Shown in pieces: positions 52,819-64,000 of a stretch of DNA of 64,000 nucleotides (within the stretch, counting starts at the first letter, position 1; every line of letters starts with the position of its first letter). A program made the position numbers and the translations under genes. This DNA is from Dactylorhiza incarnata (taxonomy: Eukaryota; Streptophyta; Magnoliopsida; Asparagales; Orchidaceae): the NCBI GenBank assembly GCA_033032865.1, contig JAWHQI010000051.1, positions 11,116,001 through 11,180,000 on the forward strand, read 5' to 3'. The notes beneath the pieces were generated by a model. It had not been told where the DNA came from and ran no database searches. It worked only from the letters and a program-made list of their open reading frames with translations.

Positions 52819-54225
52819 AATACCCCCATACTTAAGCTTTTGCTATTCCAGAGCAAAAACTAATTTATAAGCACGAGAAGAATTTATAGGACATTTCCAA
52901 AAAGATTTACTTCTAATTATGTACTCCAAATCTTATAAAACTCATGTCAAAATAAGTTAAGAAATTAAAATTCAGATTTATAAGAAATAATTTATAATTC
53001 ATAAATTGAGATGAGTAGAATAAATATTAGTTTCAAAATTCTCTAACTAAATCTTCATAAACAAAATTGCATTGAATTAAGTAAAATAACCAAGATTAAA
53101 ATTATAGAAACTTTAAACATCATTAGAAACTTTTAGAAAACTACAAAATATTAACTATGCTCTCTCAAAAATATCTTAGGATAAGCAAATAAACTTGGCT
53201 AATTGGGGTAAAGTTGGCATTGAAGAAGTTACTTTGCATATAGGAAATGATGAATTTTATCCTCTCATTTCCATCTTTTTTTAATTTCTTTTTTTTTATA
53301 TCCCAAATGTATATGTTTAGGAGTGATGAATTTTATCCTCTCAACTCCATGCCATATAATCTTTTACTAATTTGGTTGCATATGTTTAGGAATGATGAAT
53401 TTTATCCTCTCATTTCCATGACATATGATCTTTTCAAATATTTTTTTATATGCCAAATAAAAGGGTTAAACAAAAAGGTAGGGGAAGGGCTAGGGTTTAA
53501 AGGCTACAAAAATTCCAAAGAAATATTTTAAGAGCATAGAAAATAAATTGAGCAATCTATAAGAAACTATGAGTTCAAGTTAATATAAGTAAAATCTAAA
53601 GATATTTAACACAATTACTACAAAATTGAATTATGATATTTTAAAGAGAGAAAGTAAAACTAAGAAATATTCTAAACAAATCAAAATAATGAAAAACTCA
53701 TTAAATCAAATTCATCTAAAAATTAAATCTAACATATTTTGAAGAGAAATATATGATTTAAAAATTCATAAAAAGAAAACTCTTAAAAAAAACCTATAAA
53801 GACAACTCATAATTAAAATTAATTTTGCATAAATAAAGTTTGGAGAATTTTAATATTACAAAATTTATCTTATTGGAAAAATAGTTTTTTTTATAAGTTT
53901 TTTAAACATTTTAAAATAAAACAAATTAATTTGTATTTTTCATATTTTTAAATCAAAATTGCAACAGAAAACAAAGAAACAATTTTTTTATGATTTTTAA
54001 CATGTTTTCAATTTTTTTTTTATTTTTTTATAAAAATAAACATTAGAGAACACCCCCCCATACTTAAAGATAAACATTGTCTCCAATGTTTATAAATAAG
54101 AATGAAAAGGCCAAACAGGAAAAGAAAATGCATAAAATAAAAGAAAAATAGCAAAAATATAAAGATAAGCAAGGGGTGCCTCCCAAGAGCGCTTTGTTTA
54201 ACGTCTTTTAGCTAGACGTTAAGGG
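52819..54225 (-). other. H internal unit 1: polypurine tract and AT-rich non-coding 3' part
   Basis: The polypurine tract (plus AATACCCCCATACTTAAG) lies at 52819. A second similar run, ACACCCCCCCATACTTAAAG, is at 54050-54069, just after the ORF on the element strand. Between them, AT-rich sequence holds three copies of GATGAATTTTATCCTCTCA about 75 bp apart (53247-53420). No ORF with support; the same sequence is in units 2 and 3. Confidence 0.8.
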
Positions 54226-55269
54226 TTAGCTAAAAGGATATTCAAATTGAAAATGCACAGGCAACTCCCTTAATTCACGCTGATGTGAAAATGCCGAAAA
54301 CTGTTGCCCGACGACTCCTCCGCTATAATCCTGATTCTTTTGTTTTCCGTTAGCGCGAAATTGTGAATCCAAATTACCTATACATACCTTAGGTAATTTG
54401 GATTGCTGGAGATGAGCGGCAAATGGATCGGTGAAGACGTTTGGTTGCACCGGCTCATCCTCTACATGAAAATCGTTAGAAGAAAAAGAATCAAAATTAA
54501 GCGAGTCAGAAAATATTTCACAAGGAGGAGTTTCTTGTGAAAACACATGATTAAGCTCCGGTTGTTCATTTTCAAAAATAAAATTCGTATCCAAAAATTT
54601 ATTTGAAATTCCAAGTGGACTAAATTCATGGGACACAATATTTTCATGAATTTCACTTTCAAAGTGAATAATTGGCGAGAGAGAAAATTCATGAAAAATA
54701 GGAGGAGATTCGGGCGGAGGAGGTGAAGAAACATGTTCTTCATCAATTTCGTCCGGTGTCTCCATGACTCTTTTAAATTCGTGGTAAAGAAGTTCTTCTT
54801 GAGCTTGAGTATAAATATTTAAATTTTGATAAATAGAATCTGGAGAATACCCAAGAGTAGAAGAAAAAGAATTTTGTGGGGTAAAAGAGGAGGAATGAAA
54901 ATCTTGATTGACTGAATTTCCTTCATCGCACCGAAAACTATCCGGGTGATCTTGCCACCATGAATAATTAATATCGGAGCAAGAAGAAATATTATTAGAA
55001 TCGGAAAAATCATTCGCATGAAAACTAGATGAATTATTTTCATCAAAGTTTGAATAATTATTTTCATAAATAAACTCAAAATTATTTCCATAAGAAAAAT
55101 TTTGAGAGTAAAAATTAATATAACAATCCTCACTTCGATGCGGTGCTCCACAAAAATTACAATTAACTTGGCGCTTCCGTGCGGCTTCCAAAAGATTGAC
55201 TTTATTTTGAAGCTCGGCAACTTTGGCGGCCAATTGAGATAACATTTTTGAAGAAAGAAAATTGAACAA
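54226..55269 (-). CDS. H unit 1 gag-like protein, 347 aa
   Basis: MFNFLSSKMLSQ start. Residues 9-30 form a short leucine heptad coil (LSQLAAKVAELQNKVNLLEA). A zinc knuckle C-x2-C-x3-H-x4-C (CNFCGAPHRSEDC) spans residues 37-49, the spacing seen in Tat/Athila-type gags. The rest is rich in Ser, Asn, Phe, Asp and Glu with PPPPESPP near residue 185, probably disordered. No capsid core or protease motif is visible, so it is a gag C-terminal half kept as an ORF or a separate RNA-binding protein. Start chosen as the first ATG; Met9 is an alternative. Encoded 136 bp inside the primer site. Identical in all three units. Confidence 0.7.
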   Translation of the reverse strand: MFNFLSSKMLSQLAAKVAELQNKVNLLEAARKRQVNCNFCGAPHRSEDCYINFYSQNFSYGNNFEFIYENNYSNFDENNSSSFHANDFSDSNNISSCSDINYSWWQDHPDSFRCDEGNSVNQDFHSSSFTPQNSFSSTLGYSPDSIYQNLNIYTQAQEELLYHEFKRVMETPDEIDEEHVSSPPPPESPPIFHEFSLSPIIHFESEIHENIVSHEFSPLGISNKFLDTNFIFENEQPELNHVFSQETPPCEIFSDSLNFDSFSSNDFHVEDEPVQPNVFTDPFAAHLQQSKLPKVCIGNLDSQFRANGKQKNQDYSGGVVGQQFSAFSHQRELRELPVHFQFEYPFS

Positions 55270-55405
55270 TCGTCACTTAATAGAATGAAATTTGAAAATA
55301 AATCAAAAAGAGAAATGGGGGTGGAGAAAGAGAATGATAAAAGTAATAAAATTCACGCTTTCAAAATATCAACAAAAATATTCCCCGGCAACGGCGCCAA
55401 AAACT
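55270..55405 (-). other. H unit 1 leader with tRNA-Asp-like primer site
   Basis: Plus CCCCGGCAACGGCGCCAAAA at 55383-55402 reads on the element strand as TTTTGGCGCCGTTGCCGGGG, the classic Tat/Athila primer site, three bases from the LTR. Repeated at 59598-59617 and 63813-63832. Confidence 0.9.
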
Positions 55406-57032
55406 TGATACGTAAAACTTAGGATATAAAATTTCTCCAAATTCTACGAACTATAGGCAAGAGCACCTATCATTCATAGTATAGGATATTTAGAAATAAA
55501 TATCAAGTGTCGTATTCCACGGGTTTGTTGATTACTTCTACTCACGCAAATTAATATTATTTTATCTAGATTTAAGAAGATTTTTAGAATAATAAAAGAG
55601 AAAAGAAAAAAGAGCATTTTGATCGGAAATCCTTCTTGAGTTAAATAAATTGTAAAATCTAAATTCATAACCAAAAGCGATAGAATAATTCGACCGTGGA
55701 GGTTCCCAAAATATGGTAGAGCCTCACTATTGGATTTGACTCCAATCCGGAAGATTTGTGTCACCCTCTCTCGAGGAATGCATGCAACTCTTTCCACTAA
55801 TGAATGATCTACACAAATTCATGGATCTCTCGATCACTAGAAAATGGATCAAGAATTGATATTCATATACCGGCAATATGAGATCAATCGAGAAAAATCA
55901 AAAGTGGATCGTAATAATTCTTAAACTAAAGCTCCGAAAATGAGAGATTACAAAATAAGAAAAGCTTAAGAATTCATCCGATCAAATGCTATAAATTCAG
56001 CTAAACATATTTGAAAAGAGAAACATTTTTATAACTAAGTAAAGAGAATTACAATTGCAGGAATTGGAAATCTAAACTATGAATTGAAATTTGCAAGACA
56101 TAAAGTAAATCTGCATAAAGAAAATACAATAAGAAAATGCTGAAAAAACTAATATAAAAATGACCCAATCTAAGCTAGGATCGGATCCCCATCACTTTGG
56201 CAGCAGCTGGCTTTTATAGGCAGAAAATTGGTGAGTCACGCCCTTGGTCACGCCCGTGACCAAGGGCGTGTAAGTTGCGTAATTGCGTCTTGAAAGCCCG
56301 GGAACGTTGGGGAAGAAAAACCGCCAAAATTAATCATCTCGACGGGTCACGGCCTCGGTCACCCCCGTGACCTAGGGCGTGACTTGACCGAATCTGGAAA
56401 CGGCGGGAAACGGCGCGATCTGGAGTTATTCTGGCAGTTGCGGGAAGGGTCACCCCCTAGGTCATGGCCGTGACATAGAGTCACGCCCGTGACAGAGGGC
56501 GTGACTTGACCAAATCTTGAAACAGCGCGATCTGGAGTTATTCTGGCATTTGCGGGAAGGGTCACCCCCTAGGTCATGGCCGTGACATAGAGTCACGCCC
56601 GTGACCTGGGGCGTGTAGGCTGGAAATGATGTGACGGCGTGTTCTGGCAGCTAGAAGATGGCTGGGTTGAGTCATGGCCGTGACTTGATGTCACGCCCTT
56701 GGTCATGGCCGTGACCGAGGGCGTGTAATACTAAATTGGGCTGGCGGCATGATCTGGCAGATGTAAGATGGCTGGGTTGAGTCATGGCCGTGACTTGAAG
56801 TCACGCCCTTGGTCATGGCCGTGACCGAGGGCGTGTACTGAAGAATTTTGCAGACTTGTTCCATTCTTTCCCCTGAACATGGCTGTGAGCTTGAATTTGC
56901 TATTAGCAGCCCCAGATTACCTGAAAACACAAAATAAAGCGAATTAGATATATATTAAACTAAAATTATATAAAAACTAATTAATTACTACTAAAATACT
57001 ATATAAAAATAACTATAAATAATGCACTATCA
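55406..57032 (-). repeat. H LTR2
   Basis: 1627 bp. Variant GGGTTT at 55521-55526 instead of GGGGTT, and TTTGC instead of TTAGC near 56548. Otherwise as LTR1. Confidence 0.95.
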
Positions 57033-58440
57033 AATACCCCCATACTTAAGCTTTTGCTATTCCAGAGCAAAAACTAATTTATAAGCACGAGAAGAATTTA
57101 TAGGACATTTCCAAAAAGATTTACTTCTAATTATGTACTCCAAATCTTATAAAACTCATGTCAAAATAAGTTAAGAAATTAAAATTCAGATTTATAAGAA
57201 ATAATTTATAATTCATAAATTGAGATGAGTAGAATAAATATTAGTTTCAAAATTCTCTAACTAAATCTTCATAAACAAAATTGCATTGAATTAAGTAAAA
57301 TAACCAAGATTAAAATTATAGAAACTTTAAACATCATTAGAAACTTTTAGAAAACTACAAAATATTAACTATGCTCTCTCAAAAATATCTTAGGATAAGC
57401 AAATAAACTTGGCTAATTGGGGTAAAGTTGGCATTGAAGAAGTTACTTTGCATATAGGAAATGATGAATTTTATCCTCTCATTTCCATCTTTTTTTAATT
57501 TCTTTTTTTTTATATCCCAAATGTATATGTTTAGGAGTGATGAATTTTATCCTCTCAACTCCATGCCATATAATCTTTTACTAATTTGGTTGCATATGTT
57601 TAGGAATGATGAATTTTATCCTCTCATTTCCATGACATATGATCTTTTCAAATATTTTTTTATATGCCAAATAAAAGGGTTAAACAAAAAGGTAGGGGAA
57701 GGGCTAGGGTTTAAAGGCTACAAAAATTCCAAAGAAATATTTTAAGAGCATAGAAAATAAATTGAGCAATCTATAAGAAACTATGAGTTCAAGTTAATAT
57801 AAGTAAAATCTAAAGATATTTAACACAATTACTACAAAATTGAATTATGATATTTTAAAGAGAGAAAGTAAAACTAAGAAATATTCTAAACAAATCAAAA
57901 TAATGAAAAACTCATTAAATCAAATTCATCTAAAAATTAAATCTAACATATTTTGAAGAGAAATATATGATTTAAAAATTCATAAAAAGAAAACTCTTAA
58001 AAAAAACCTATAAAGACAACTCATAATTAAAATTAATTTTGCATAAATAAAGTTTGGAGAATTTTAATATTACAAAATTTATCTTATTGGAAAAATAGTT
58101 TTTTTTATAAGTTTTTTAAACATTTTAAAATAAAACAAATTAATTTGTATTTTTCATATTTTTAAATCAAAATTGCAACAGAAAACAAAGAAACAATTTT
58201 TTTATGATTTTTAACATGTTTTCAATTTTTTTTTTTATTTTTTTATAAAAATAAACATTAGAGAACACCCCCCCATACTTAAAGATAAACATTGTCTCCA
58301 ATGTTTATAAATAAGAATGAAAAGGCCAAACAGGAAAAGAAAATGCATAAAATAAAAGAAAAATAGCAAAAATATAAAGATAAGCAAGGGGTGCCTCCCA
58401 AGAGCGCTTTGTTTAACGTCTTTTAGCTAGACGTTAAGGG
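57033..58440 (-). other. H internal unit 2: non-coding 3' part
   Basis: Copy of 52819-54225 with homopolymer length changes only, including both C-rich purine-tract complements and the triple GATGAATTTTATCC repeat (57461-57635). Confidence 0.85.
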
Positions 58441-59484
58441 TTAGCTAAAAGGATATTCAAATTGAAAATGCACAGGCAACTCCCTTAATTCACGCTGATG
58501 TGAAAATGCCGAAAACTGTTGCCCGACGACTCCTCCGCTATAATCCTGATTCTTTTGTTTTCCGTTAGCGCGAAATTGTGAATCCAAATTACCTATACAT
58601 ACCTTAGGTAATTTGGATTGCTGGAGATGAGCGGCAAATGGATCGGTGAAGACGTTTGGTTGCACCGGCTCATCCTCTACATGAAAATCGTTAGAAGAAA
58701 AAGAATCAAAATTAAGCGAGTCAGAAAATATTTCACAAGGAGGAGTTTCTTGTGAAAACACATGATTAAGCTCCGGTTGTTCATTTTCAAAAATAAAATT
58801 CGTATCCAAAAATTTATTTGAAATTCCAAGTGGACTAAATTCATGGGACACAATATTTTCATGAATTTCACTTTCAAAGTGAATAATTGGCGAGAGAGAA
58901 AATTCATGAAAAATAGGAGGAGATTCGGGCGGAGGAGGTGAAGAAACATGTTCTTCATCAATTTCGTCCGGTGTCTCCATGACTCTTTTAAATTCGTGGT
59001 AAAGAAGTTCTTCTTGAGCTTGAGTATAAATATTTAAATTTTGATAAATAGAATCTGGAGAATACCCAAGAGTAGAAGAAAAAGAATTTTGTGGGGTAAA
59101 AGAGGAGGAATGAAAATCTTGATTGACTGAATTTCCTTCATCGCACCGAAAACTATCCGGGTGATCTTGCCACCATGAATAATTAATATCGGAGCAAGAA
59201 GAAATATTATTAGAATCGGAAAAATCATTCGCATGAAAACTAGATGAATTATTTTCATCAAAGTTTGAATAATTATTTTCATAAATAAACTCAAAATTAT
59301 TTCCATAAGAAAAATTTTGAGAGTAAAAATTAATATAACAATCCTCACTTCGATGCGGTGCTCCACAAAAATTACAATTAACTTGGCGCTTCCGTGCGGC
59401 TTCCAAAAGATTGACTTTATTTTGAAGCTCGGCAACTTTGGCGGCCAATTGAGATAACATTTTTGAAGAAAGAAAATTGAACAA
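58441..59484 (-). CDS. H unit 2 gag-like protein, 347 aa
   Basis: Translation identical to unit 1, including the coil at residues 9-30 and the CNFCGAPHRSEDC knuckle at 37-49. Same position relative to its LTR and primer site (59485-59620 leader). See the 54226 entry for the domain description; identical sequence means unit copying is very recent or the array is maintained by recombination. Confidence 0.7.
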   Translation of the reverse strand: MFNFLSSKMLSQLAAKVAELQNKVNLLEAARKRQVNCNFCGAPHRSEDCYINFYSQNFSYGNNFEFIYENNYSNFDENNSSSFHANDFSDSNNISSCSDINYSWWQDHPDSFRCDEGNSVNQDFHSSSFTPQNSFSSTLGYSPDSIYQNLNIYTQAQEELLYHEFKRVMETPDEIDEEHVSSPPPPESPPIFHEFSLSPIIHFESEIHENIVSHEFSPLGISNKFLDTNFIFENEQPELNHVFSQETPPCEIFSDSLNFDSFSSNDFHVEDEPVQPNVFTDPFAAHLQQSKLPKVCIGNLDSQFRANGKQKNQDYSGGVVGQQFSAFSHQRELRELPVHFQFEYPFS

Positions 59485-59620
59485 TCGTCACTTAATAGAA
59501 TGAAATTTGAAAATAAATCAAAAAGAGAAATGGGGGTGGAGAAAGAGAATGATAAAAGTAATAAAATTCACGCTTTCAAAATATCAACAAAAATATTCCC
59601 CGGCAACGGCGCCAAAAACT

Positions 59621-61247
59621 TGATACGTAAAACTTAGGATATAAAATTTCTCCAAATTCTACGAACTATAGGCAAGAGCACCTATCATTCATAGTATAGG
59701 ATATTTAGAAATAAATATCAAGTGTCGTATTCCACGGGGTTGTTGATTACTTCTACTCACGCAAATTAATATTATTTTATCTAGATTTAAGAAGATTTTT
59801 AGAATAATAAAAGAGAAAAGAAAAAAGAGCATTTTGATCGGAAATCCTTCTTGAGTTAAATAAATTGTAAAATCTAAATTCATAACCAAAAGCGATAGAA
59901 TAATTCGACCGTGGAGGTTCCCAAAATATGGTAGAGCCTCACTATTGGATTTGACTCCAATCCGGAAGATTTGTGTCACCCTCTCTCGAGGAATGCATGC
60001 AACTCTTTCCACTAATGAATGATCTACACAAATTCATGGATCTCTCGATCACTAGAAAATGGATCAAGAATTGATATTCATATACCGGCAATATGAGATC
60101 AATCGAGAAAAATCAAAAGTGGATCGTAATAATTCTTAAACTAAAGCTCCGAAAATGAGAGATTACAAAATAAGAAAAGCTTAAGAATTCATCCGATCAA
60201 ATGCTATAAATTCAGCTAAACATATTTGAAAAGAGAAACATTTTTATAACTAAGTAAAGAGAATTACAATTGCAGGAATTGGAAATCTAAACTATGAATT
60301 GAAATTTGCAAGACATAAAGTAAATCTGCATAAAGAAAATACAATAAGAAAATGCTGAAAAAACTAATATAAAAATGACCCAATCTAAGCTAGGATCGGA
60401 TCCCCATCACTTTGGCAGCAGCTGGCTTTTATAGGCAGAAAATTGGTGAGTCACGCCCTTGGTCACGCCCGTGACCAAGGGCGTGTAAGTTGCGTAATTG
60501 CGTCTTGAAAGCCCGGGAACGTTGGGGAAGAAAAACCGCCAAAATTAATCATCTCGACGGGTCACGGCCTCGGTCACCCCCGTGACCTAGGGCGTGACTT
60601 GACCGAATCTGGAAACGGCGGGAAACGGCGCGATCTGGAGTTATTCTGGCAGTTGCGGGAAGGGTCACCCCCTAGGTCATGGCCGTGACATAGAGTCACG
60701 CCCGTGACAGAGGGCGTGACTTGACCAAATCTTGAAACAGCGCGATCTGGAGTTATTCTGGCATTTGCGGGAAGGGTCACCCCCTAGGTCATGGCCGTGA
60801 CATAGAGTCACGCCCGTGACCTGGGGCGTGTAGGCTGGAAATGATGTGACGGCGTGTTCTGGCAGCTAGAAGATGGCTGGGTTGAGTCATGGCCGTGACT
60901 TGATGTCACGCCCTTGGTCATGGCCGTGACCGAGGGCGTGTAATACTAAATTGGGCTGGCGGCATGATCTGGCAGATGTAAGATGGCTGGGTTGAGTCAT
61001 GGCCGTGACTTGAAGTCACGCCCTTGGTCATGGCCGTGACCGAGGGCGTGTACTGAAGAATTTTGCAGACTTGTTCCATTCTTTCCCCTGAACATGGCTG
61101 TGAGCTTGAATTTGCTATTAGCAGCCCCAGATTACCTGAAAACACAAAATAAAGCGAATTAGATATATATTAAACTAAAATTATATAAAAACTAATTAAT
61201 TACTACTAAAATACTATATAAAAATAACTATAAATAATGCACTATCA
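59621..61247 (-). repeat. H LTR3
   Basis: 1627 bp. GGGGTT variant as in LTR1, TTTGC variant as in LTR2. Confidence 0.95.
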
Positions 61248-62655
61248 AATACCCCCATACTTAAGCTTTTGCTATTCCAGAGCAAAAACTAATTTATAAG
61301 CACGAGAAGAATTTATAGGACATTTCCAAAAAGATTTACTTCTAATTATGTACTCCAAATCTTATAAAACTCATGTCAAAATAAGTTAAGAAATTAAAAT
61401 TCAGATTTATAAGAAATAATTTATAATTCATAAATTGAGATGAGTAGAATAAATATTAGTTTCAAAATTCTCTAACTAAATCTTCATAAACAAAATTGCA
61501 TTGAATTAAGTAAAATAACCAAGATTAAAATTATAGAAACTTTAAACATCATTAGAAACTTTTAGAAAACTACAAAATATTAACTATGCTCTCTCAAAAA
61601 TATCTTAGGATAAGCAAATAAACTTGGCTAATTGGGGTAAAGTTGGCATTGAAGAAGTTACTTTGCATATAGGAAATGATGAATTTTATCCTCTCATTTC
61701 CATCTTTTTTTAATTTCTTTTTTTTTTATATCCCAAATGTATATGTTTAGGAGTGATGAATTTTATCCTCTCAACTCCATGCCATATAATCTTTTACTAA
61801 TTTGGTTGCATATGTTTAGGAATGATGAATTTTATCCTCTCATTTCCATGACATATGATCTTTTCAAATATTTTTTTATATGCCAAATAAAAGGGTTAAA
61901 CAAAAAGGTAGGGGAAGGGCTAGGGTTTAAAGGCTACAAAAATTCCAAAGAAATATTTTAAGAGCATAGAAAATAAATTGAGCAATCTATAAGAAACTAT
62001 GAGTTCAAGTTAATATAAGTAAAATCTAAAGATATTTAACACAATTACTACAAAATTGAATTATGATATTTTAAAGAGAGAAAGTAAAACTAAGAAATAT
62101 TCTAAACAAATCAAAATAATGAAAAACTCATTAAATCAAATTCATCTAAAAATTAAATCTAACATATTTTGAAGAGAAATATATGATTTAAAAATTCATA
62201 AAAAGAAAACTCTTAAAAAAAACCTATAAAGACAACTCATAATTAAAATTAATTTTGCATAAATAAAGTTTGGAGAATTTTAATATTACAAAATTTATCT
62301 TATTGGAAAAATAGTTTTTTTTATAAGTTTTTTAAACATTTTAAAATAAAACAAATTAATTTGTATTTTTCATATTTTTAAATCAAAATTGCAACAGAAA
62401 ACAAAGAAACAATTTTTTTATGATTTTTAACATGTTTTCAATTTTTTTTTTATTTTTTTATAAAAATAAACATTAGAGAACACCCCCCCATACTTAAAGA
62501 TAAACATTGTCTCCAATGTTTATAAATAAGAATGAAAAGGCCAAACAGGAAAAGAAAATGCATAAAATAAAAGAAAAATAGCAAAAATATAAAGATAAGC
62601 AAGGGGTGCCTCCCAAGAGCGCTTTGTTTAACGTCTTTTAGCTAGACGTTAAGGG
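61248..62655 (-). other. H internal unit 3: non-coding 3' part
   Basis: Copy of the unit 1 and 2 spacer; a T run near 61712-61727 differs in length from the others. Confidence 0.85.
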
Positions 62656-63699
62656 TTAGCTAAAAGGATATTCAAATTGAAAATGCACAGGCAACTCCCT
62701 TAATTCACGCTGATGTGAAAATGCCGAAAACTGTTGCCCGACGACTCCTCCGCTATAATCCTGATTCTTTTGTTTTCCGTTAGCGCGAAATTGTGAATCC
62801 AAATTACCTATACATACCTTAGGTAATTTGGATTGCTGGAGATGAGCGGCAAATGGATCGGTGAAGACGTTTGGTTGCACCGGCTCATCCTCTACATGAA
62901 AATCGTTAGAAGAAAAAGAATCAAAATTAAGCGAGTCAGAAAATATTTCACAAGGAGGAGTTTCTTGTGAAAACACATGATTAAGCTCCGGTTGTTCATT
63001 TTCAAAAATAAAATTCGTATCCAAAAATTTATTTGAAATTCCAAGTGGACTAAATTCATGGGACACAATATTTTCATGAATTTCACTTTCAAAGTGAATA
63101 ATTGGCGAGAGAGAAAATTCATGAAAAATAGGAGGAGATTCGGGCGGAGGAGGTGAAGAAACATGTTCTTCATCAATTTCGTCCGGTGTCTCCATGACTC
63201 TTTTAAATTCGTGGTAAAGAAGTTCTTCTTGAGCTTGAGTATAAATATTTAAATTTTGATAAATAGAATCTGGAGAATACCCAAGAGTAGAAGAAAAAGA
63301 ATTTTGTGGGGTAAAAGAGGAGGAATGAAAATCTTGATTGACTGAATTTCCTTCATCGCACCGAAAACTATCCGGGTGATCTTGCCACCATGAATAATTA
63401 ATATCGGAGCAAGAAGAAATATTATTAGAATCGGAAAAATCATTCGCATGAAAACTAGATGAATTATTTTCATCAAAGTTTGAATAATTATTTTCATAAA
63501 TAAACTCAAAATTATTTCCATAAGAAAAATTTTGAGAGTAAAAATTAATATAACAATCCTCACTTCGATGCGGTGCTCCACAAAAATTACAATTAACTTG
63601 GCGCTTCCGTGCGGCTTCCAAAAGATTGACTTTATTTTGAAGCTCGGCAACTTTGGCGGCCAATTGAGATAACATTTTTGAAGAAAGAAAATTGAACAA
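62656..63699 (-). CDS. H unit 3 gag-like protein, 347 aa
   Basis: Third identical copy of the knuckle protein, in the same place within its unit; leader and primer site at 63700-63835. All three ORFs are open, in contrast to the broken coding regions elsewhere in the window. Confidence 0.7.
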   Translation of the reverse strand: MFNFLSSKMLSQLAAKVAELQNKVNLLEAARKRQVNCNFCGAPHRSEDCYINFYSQNFSYGNNFEFIYENNYSNFDENNSSSFHANDFSDSNNISSCSDINYSWWQDHPDSFRCDEGNSVNQDFHSSSFTPQNSFSSTLGYSPDSIYQNLNIYTQAQEELLYHEFKRVMETPDEIDEEHVSSPPPPESPPIFHEFSLSPIIHFESEIHENIVSHEFSPLGISNKFLDTNFIFENEQPELNHVFSQETPPCEIFSDSLNFDSFSSNDFHVEDEPVQPNVFTDPFAAHLQQSKLPKVCIGNLDSQFRANGKQKNQDYSGGVVGQQFSAFSHQRELRELPVHFQFEYPFS

Positions 63700-63835
63700 T
63701 CGTCACTTAATAGAATGAAATTTGAAAATAAATCAAAAAGAGAAATGGGGGTGGAGAAAGAGAATGATAAAAGTAATAAAATTCACGCTTTCAAAATATC
63801 AACAAAAATATTCCCCGGCAACGGCGCCAAAAACT

Positions 63836-64000
63836 TGATACGTAAAACTTAGGATATAAAATTTCTCCAAATTCTACGAACTATAGGCAAGAGCACCTAT
63901 CATTCATAGTATAGGATATTTAGAAATAAATATCAAGTGTCGTATTCCACGGGTTTGTTGATTACTTCTACTCACGCAAATTAATATTATTTTATCTAGA
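63836..64000 (-). repeat. H LTR4, cut by the window end
   Basis: First 165 bases of a further LTR with the GGGTTT variant of LTR2 (near 63951). Shows the array goes on beyond the window. Confidence 0.93.

Larger units (their letters stand above)
51192..64000 (-). mobile_element. Element H: tandem LTR-internal array of a gag-only Ty3-type element
   Basis: Array LTR1 51192-52818, internal 52819-55405, LTR2 55406-57032, internal 57033-59620, LTR3 59621-61247, internal 61248-63835, LTR4 63836 onward. Period 4214-4215 bp. The LTRs are 1627 bp each, the internals 2587-2588 bp, with differences limited to a handful of bases and homopolymer lengths. Minus orientation: beside each LTR the minus strand reads TTTTTGGCGCCGTTGCCGGG, the tRNA-Asp-like primer site used by plant Tat/Athila elements. 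One gag-like ORF per unit, no pol. Arrays like this arise by unequal recombination between LTRs, or may be an assembly effect. Confidence 0.92.

Noticed and set aside
54462..55220. Minus-strand ORFs of 94 and 133 codons overlapping the 347-codon ORF, repeated in each unit
   Set aside because: Other-frame shadows of the knuckle ORF, very rich in Ile, Leu and Phe from AT-rich codons, no motif.

Overview
The window is flowering-plant nuclear DNA made essentially entirely of transposable elements. The signs are several intact-ended Ty1/copia and Ty3-type LTR retrotransposons with tRNA-iMet or tRNA-Asp-like primer sites, two Helitron-like elements, a PIF/Harbinger-type element, plant-style U3 TATA boxes and a plant-style intron. 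I found no host gene, rRNA or functional tRNA gene. The species cannot be fixed; a large repeat-rich angiosperm genome is likely.

Layout, with letters used in the entries. 1-4578: 3' half of a decayed Ty3 chromovirus (protease, RT, RNase H, integrase, chromodomain-like tail) plus a putative LTR. That LTR is interrupted at its end by element A (4579-8491, minus strand), a short Sirevirus-like copia derivative with both LTRs and a perfect 5-bp duplication. 8495-8730: PBS-like and leader sequence. 8731-9082 and 17772-19145: two pieces of an old copia element C. C is split inside its protease active site by B (9083-17771, minus), a gag-only Sirevirus-like copia. The left LTR of B carries a TIR element of 1553 bp with a 3-bp TTA duplication and a huge foldback array (9308-10860).

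19146 to about 45171: element D (plus), a non-autonomous Ty3-like element with LTRs of about 4 kb and only a small gag-like ORF with four zinc knuckles. Its left LTR is interrupted by E (21644-28111, plus), a full-length but decayed copia. Its right LTR is interrupted by two head-to-tail Helitron-like elements (31771-33363), then by F (33373-42905, minus), a full-length Sirevirus-like copia, and finally by G (45172-50601, minus). G is a Sirevirus-like copia whose pol is cut at 50601 and whose 3' region carries an oppositely oriented spliced gene (about 47704-49457). G is cut by the start of a Ty3-type LTR, I (50602-51191). I is in turn entered by H (51192 to the window end), a tandem LTR-internal-LTR-internal array with a period of 4214-4215 bp and three complete units, each carrying one identical 347-residue gag-like ORF.

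How the parts work together: autonomous-type polyproteins (chromovirus, E, F, remains of C and G) sit beside gag-only or coding-poor derivatives (A, B, D, H) that would need enzymes in trans. Most LTR families here carry their own reiterated CpG-rich palindromic motif in U3, in several cases upstream of the TATA box. The best candidate for something new is in G. The antisense gene inside it has, 8 bp upstream of its own TATA box, the same palindromic motif that lies 9 bp upstream of the TATA box in the G LTR, and further copies lie in its intron and 3' flank.
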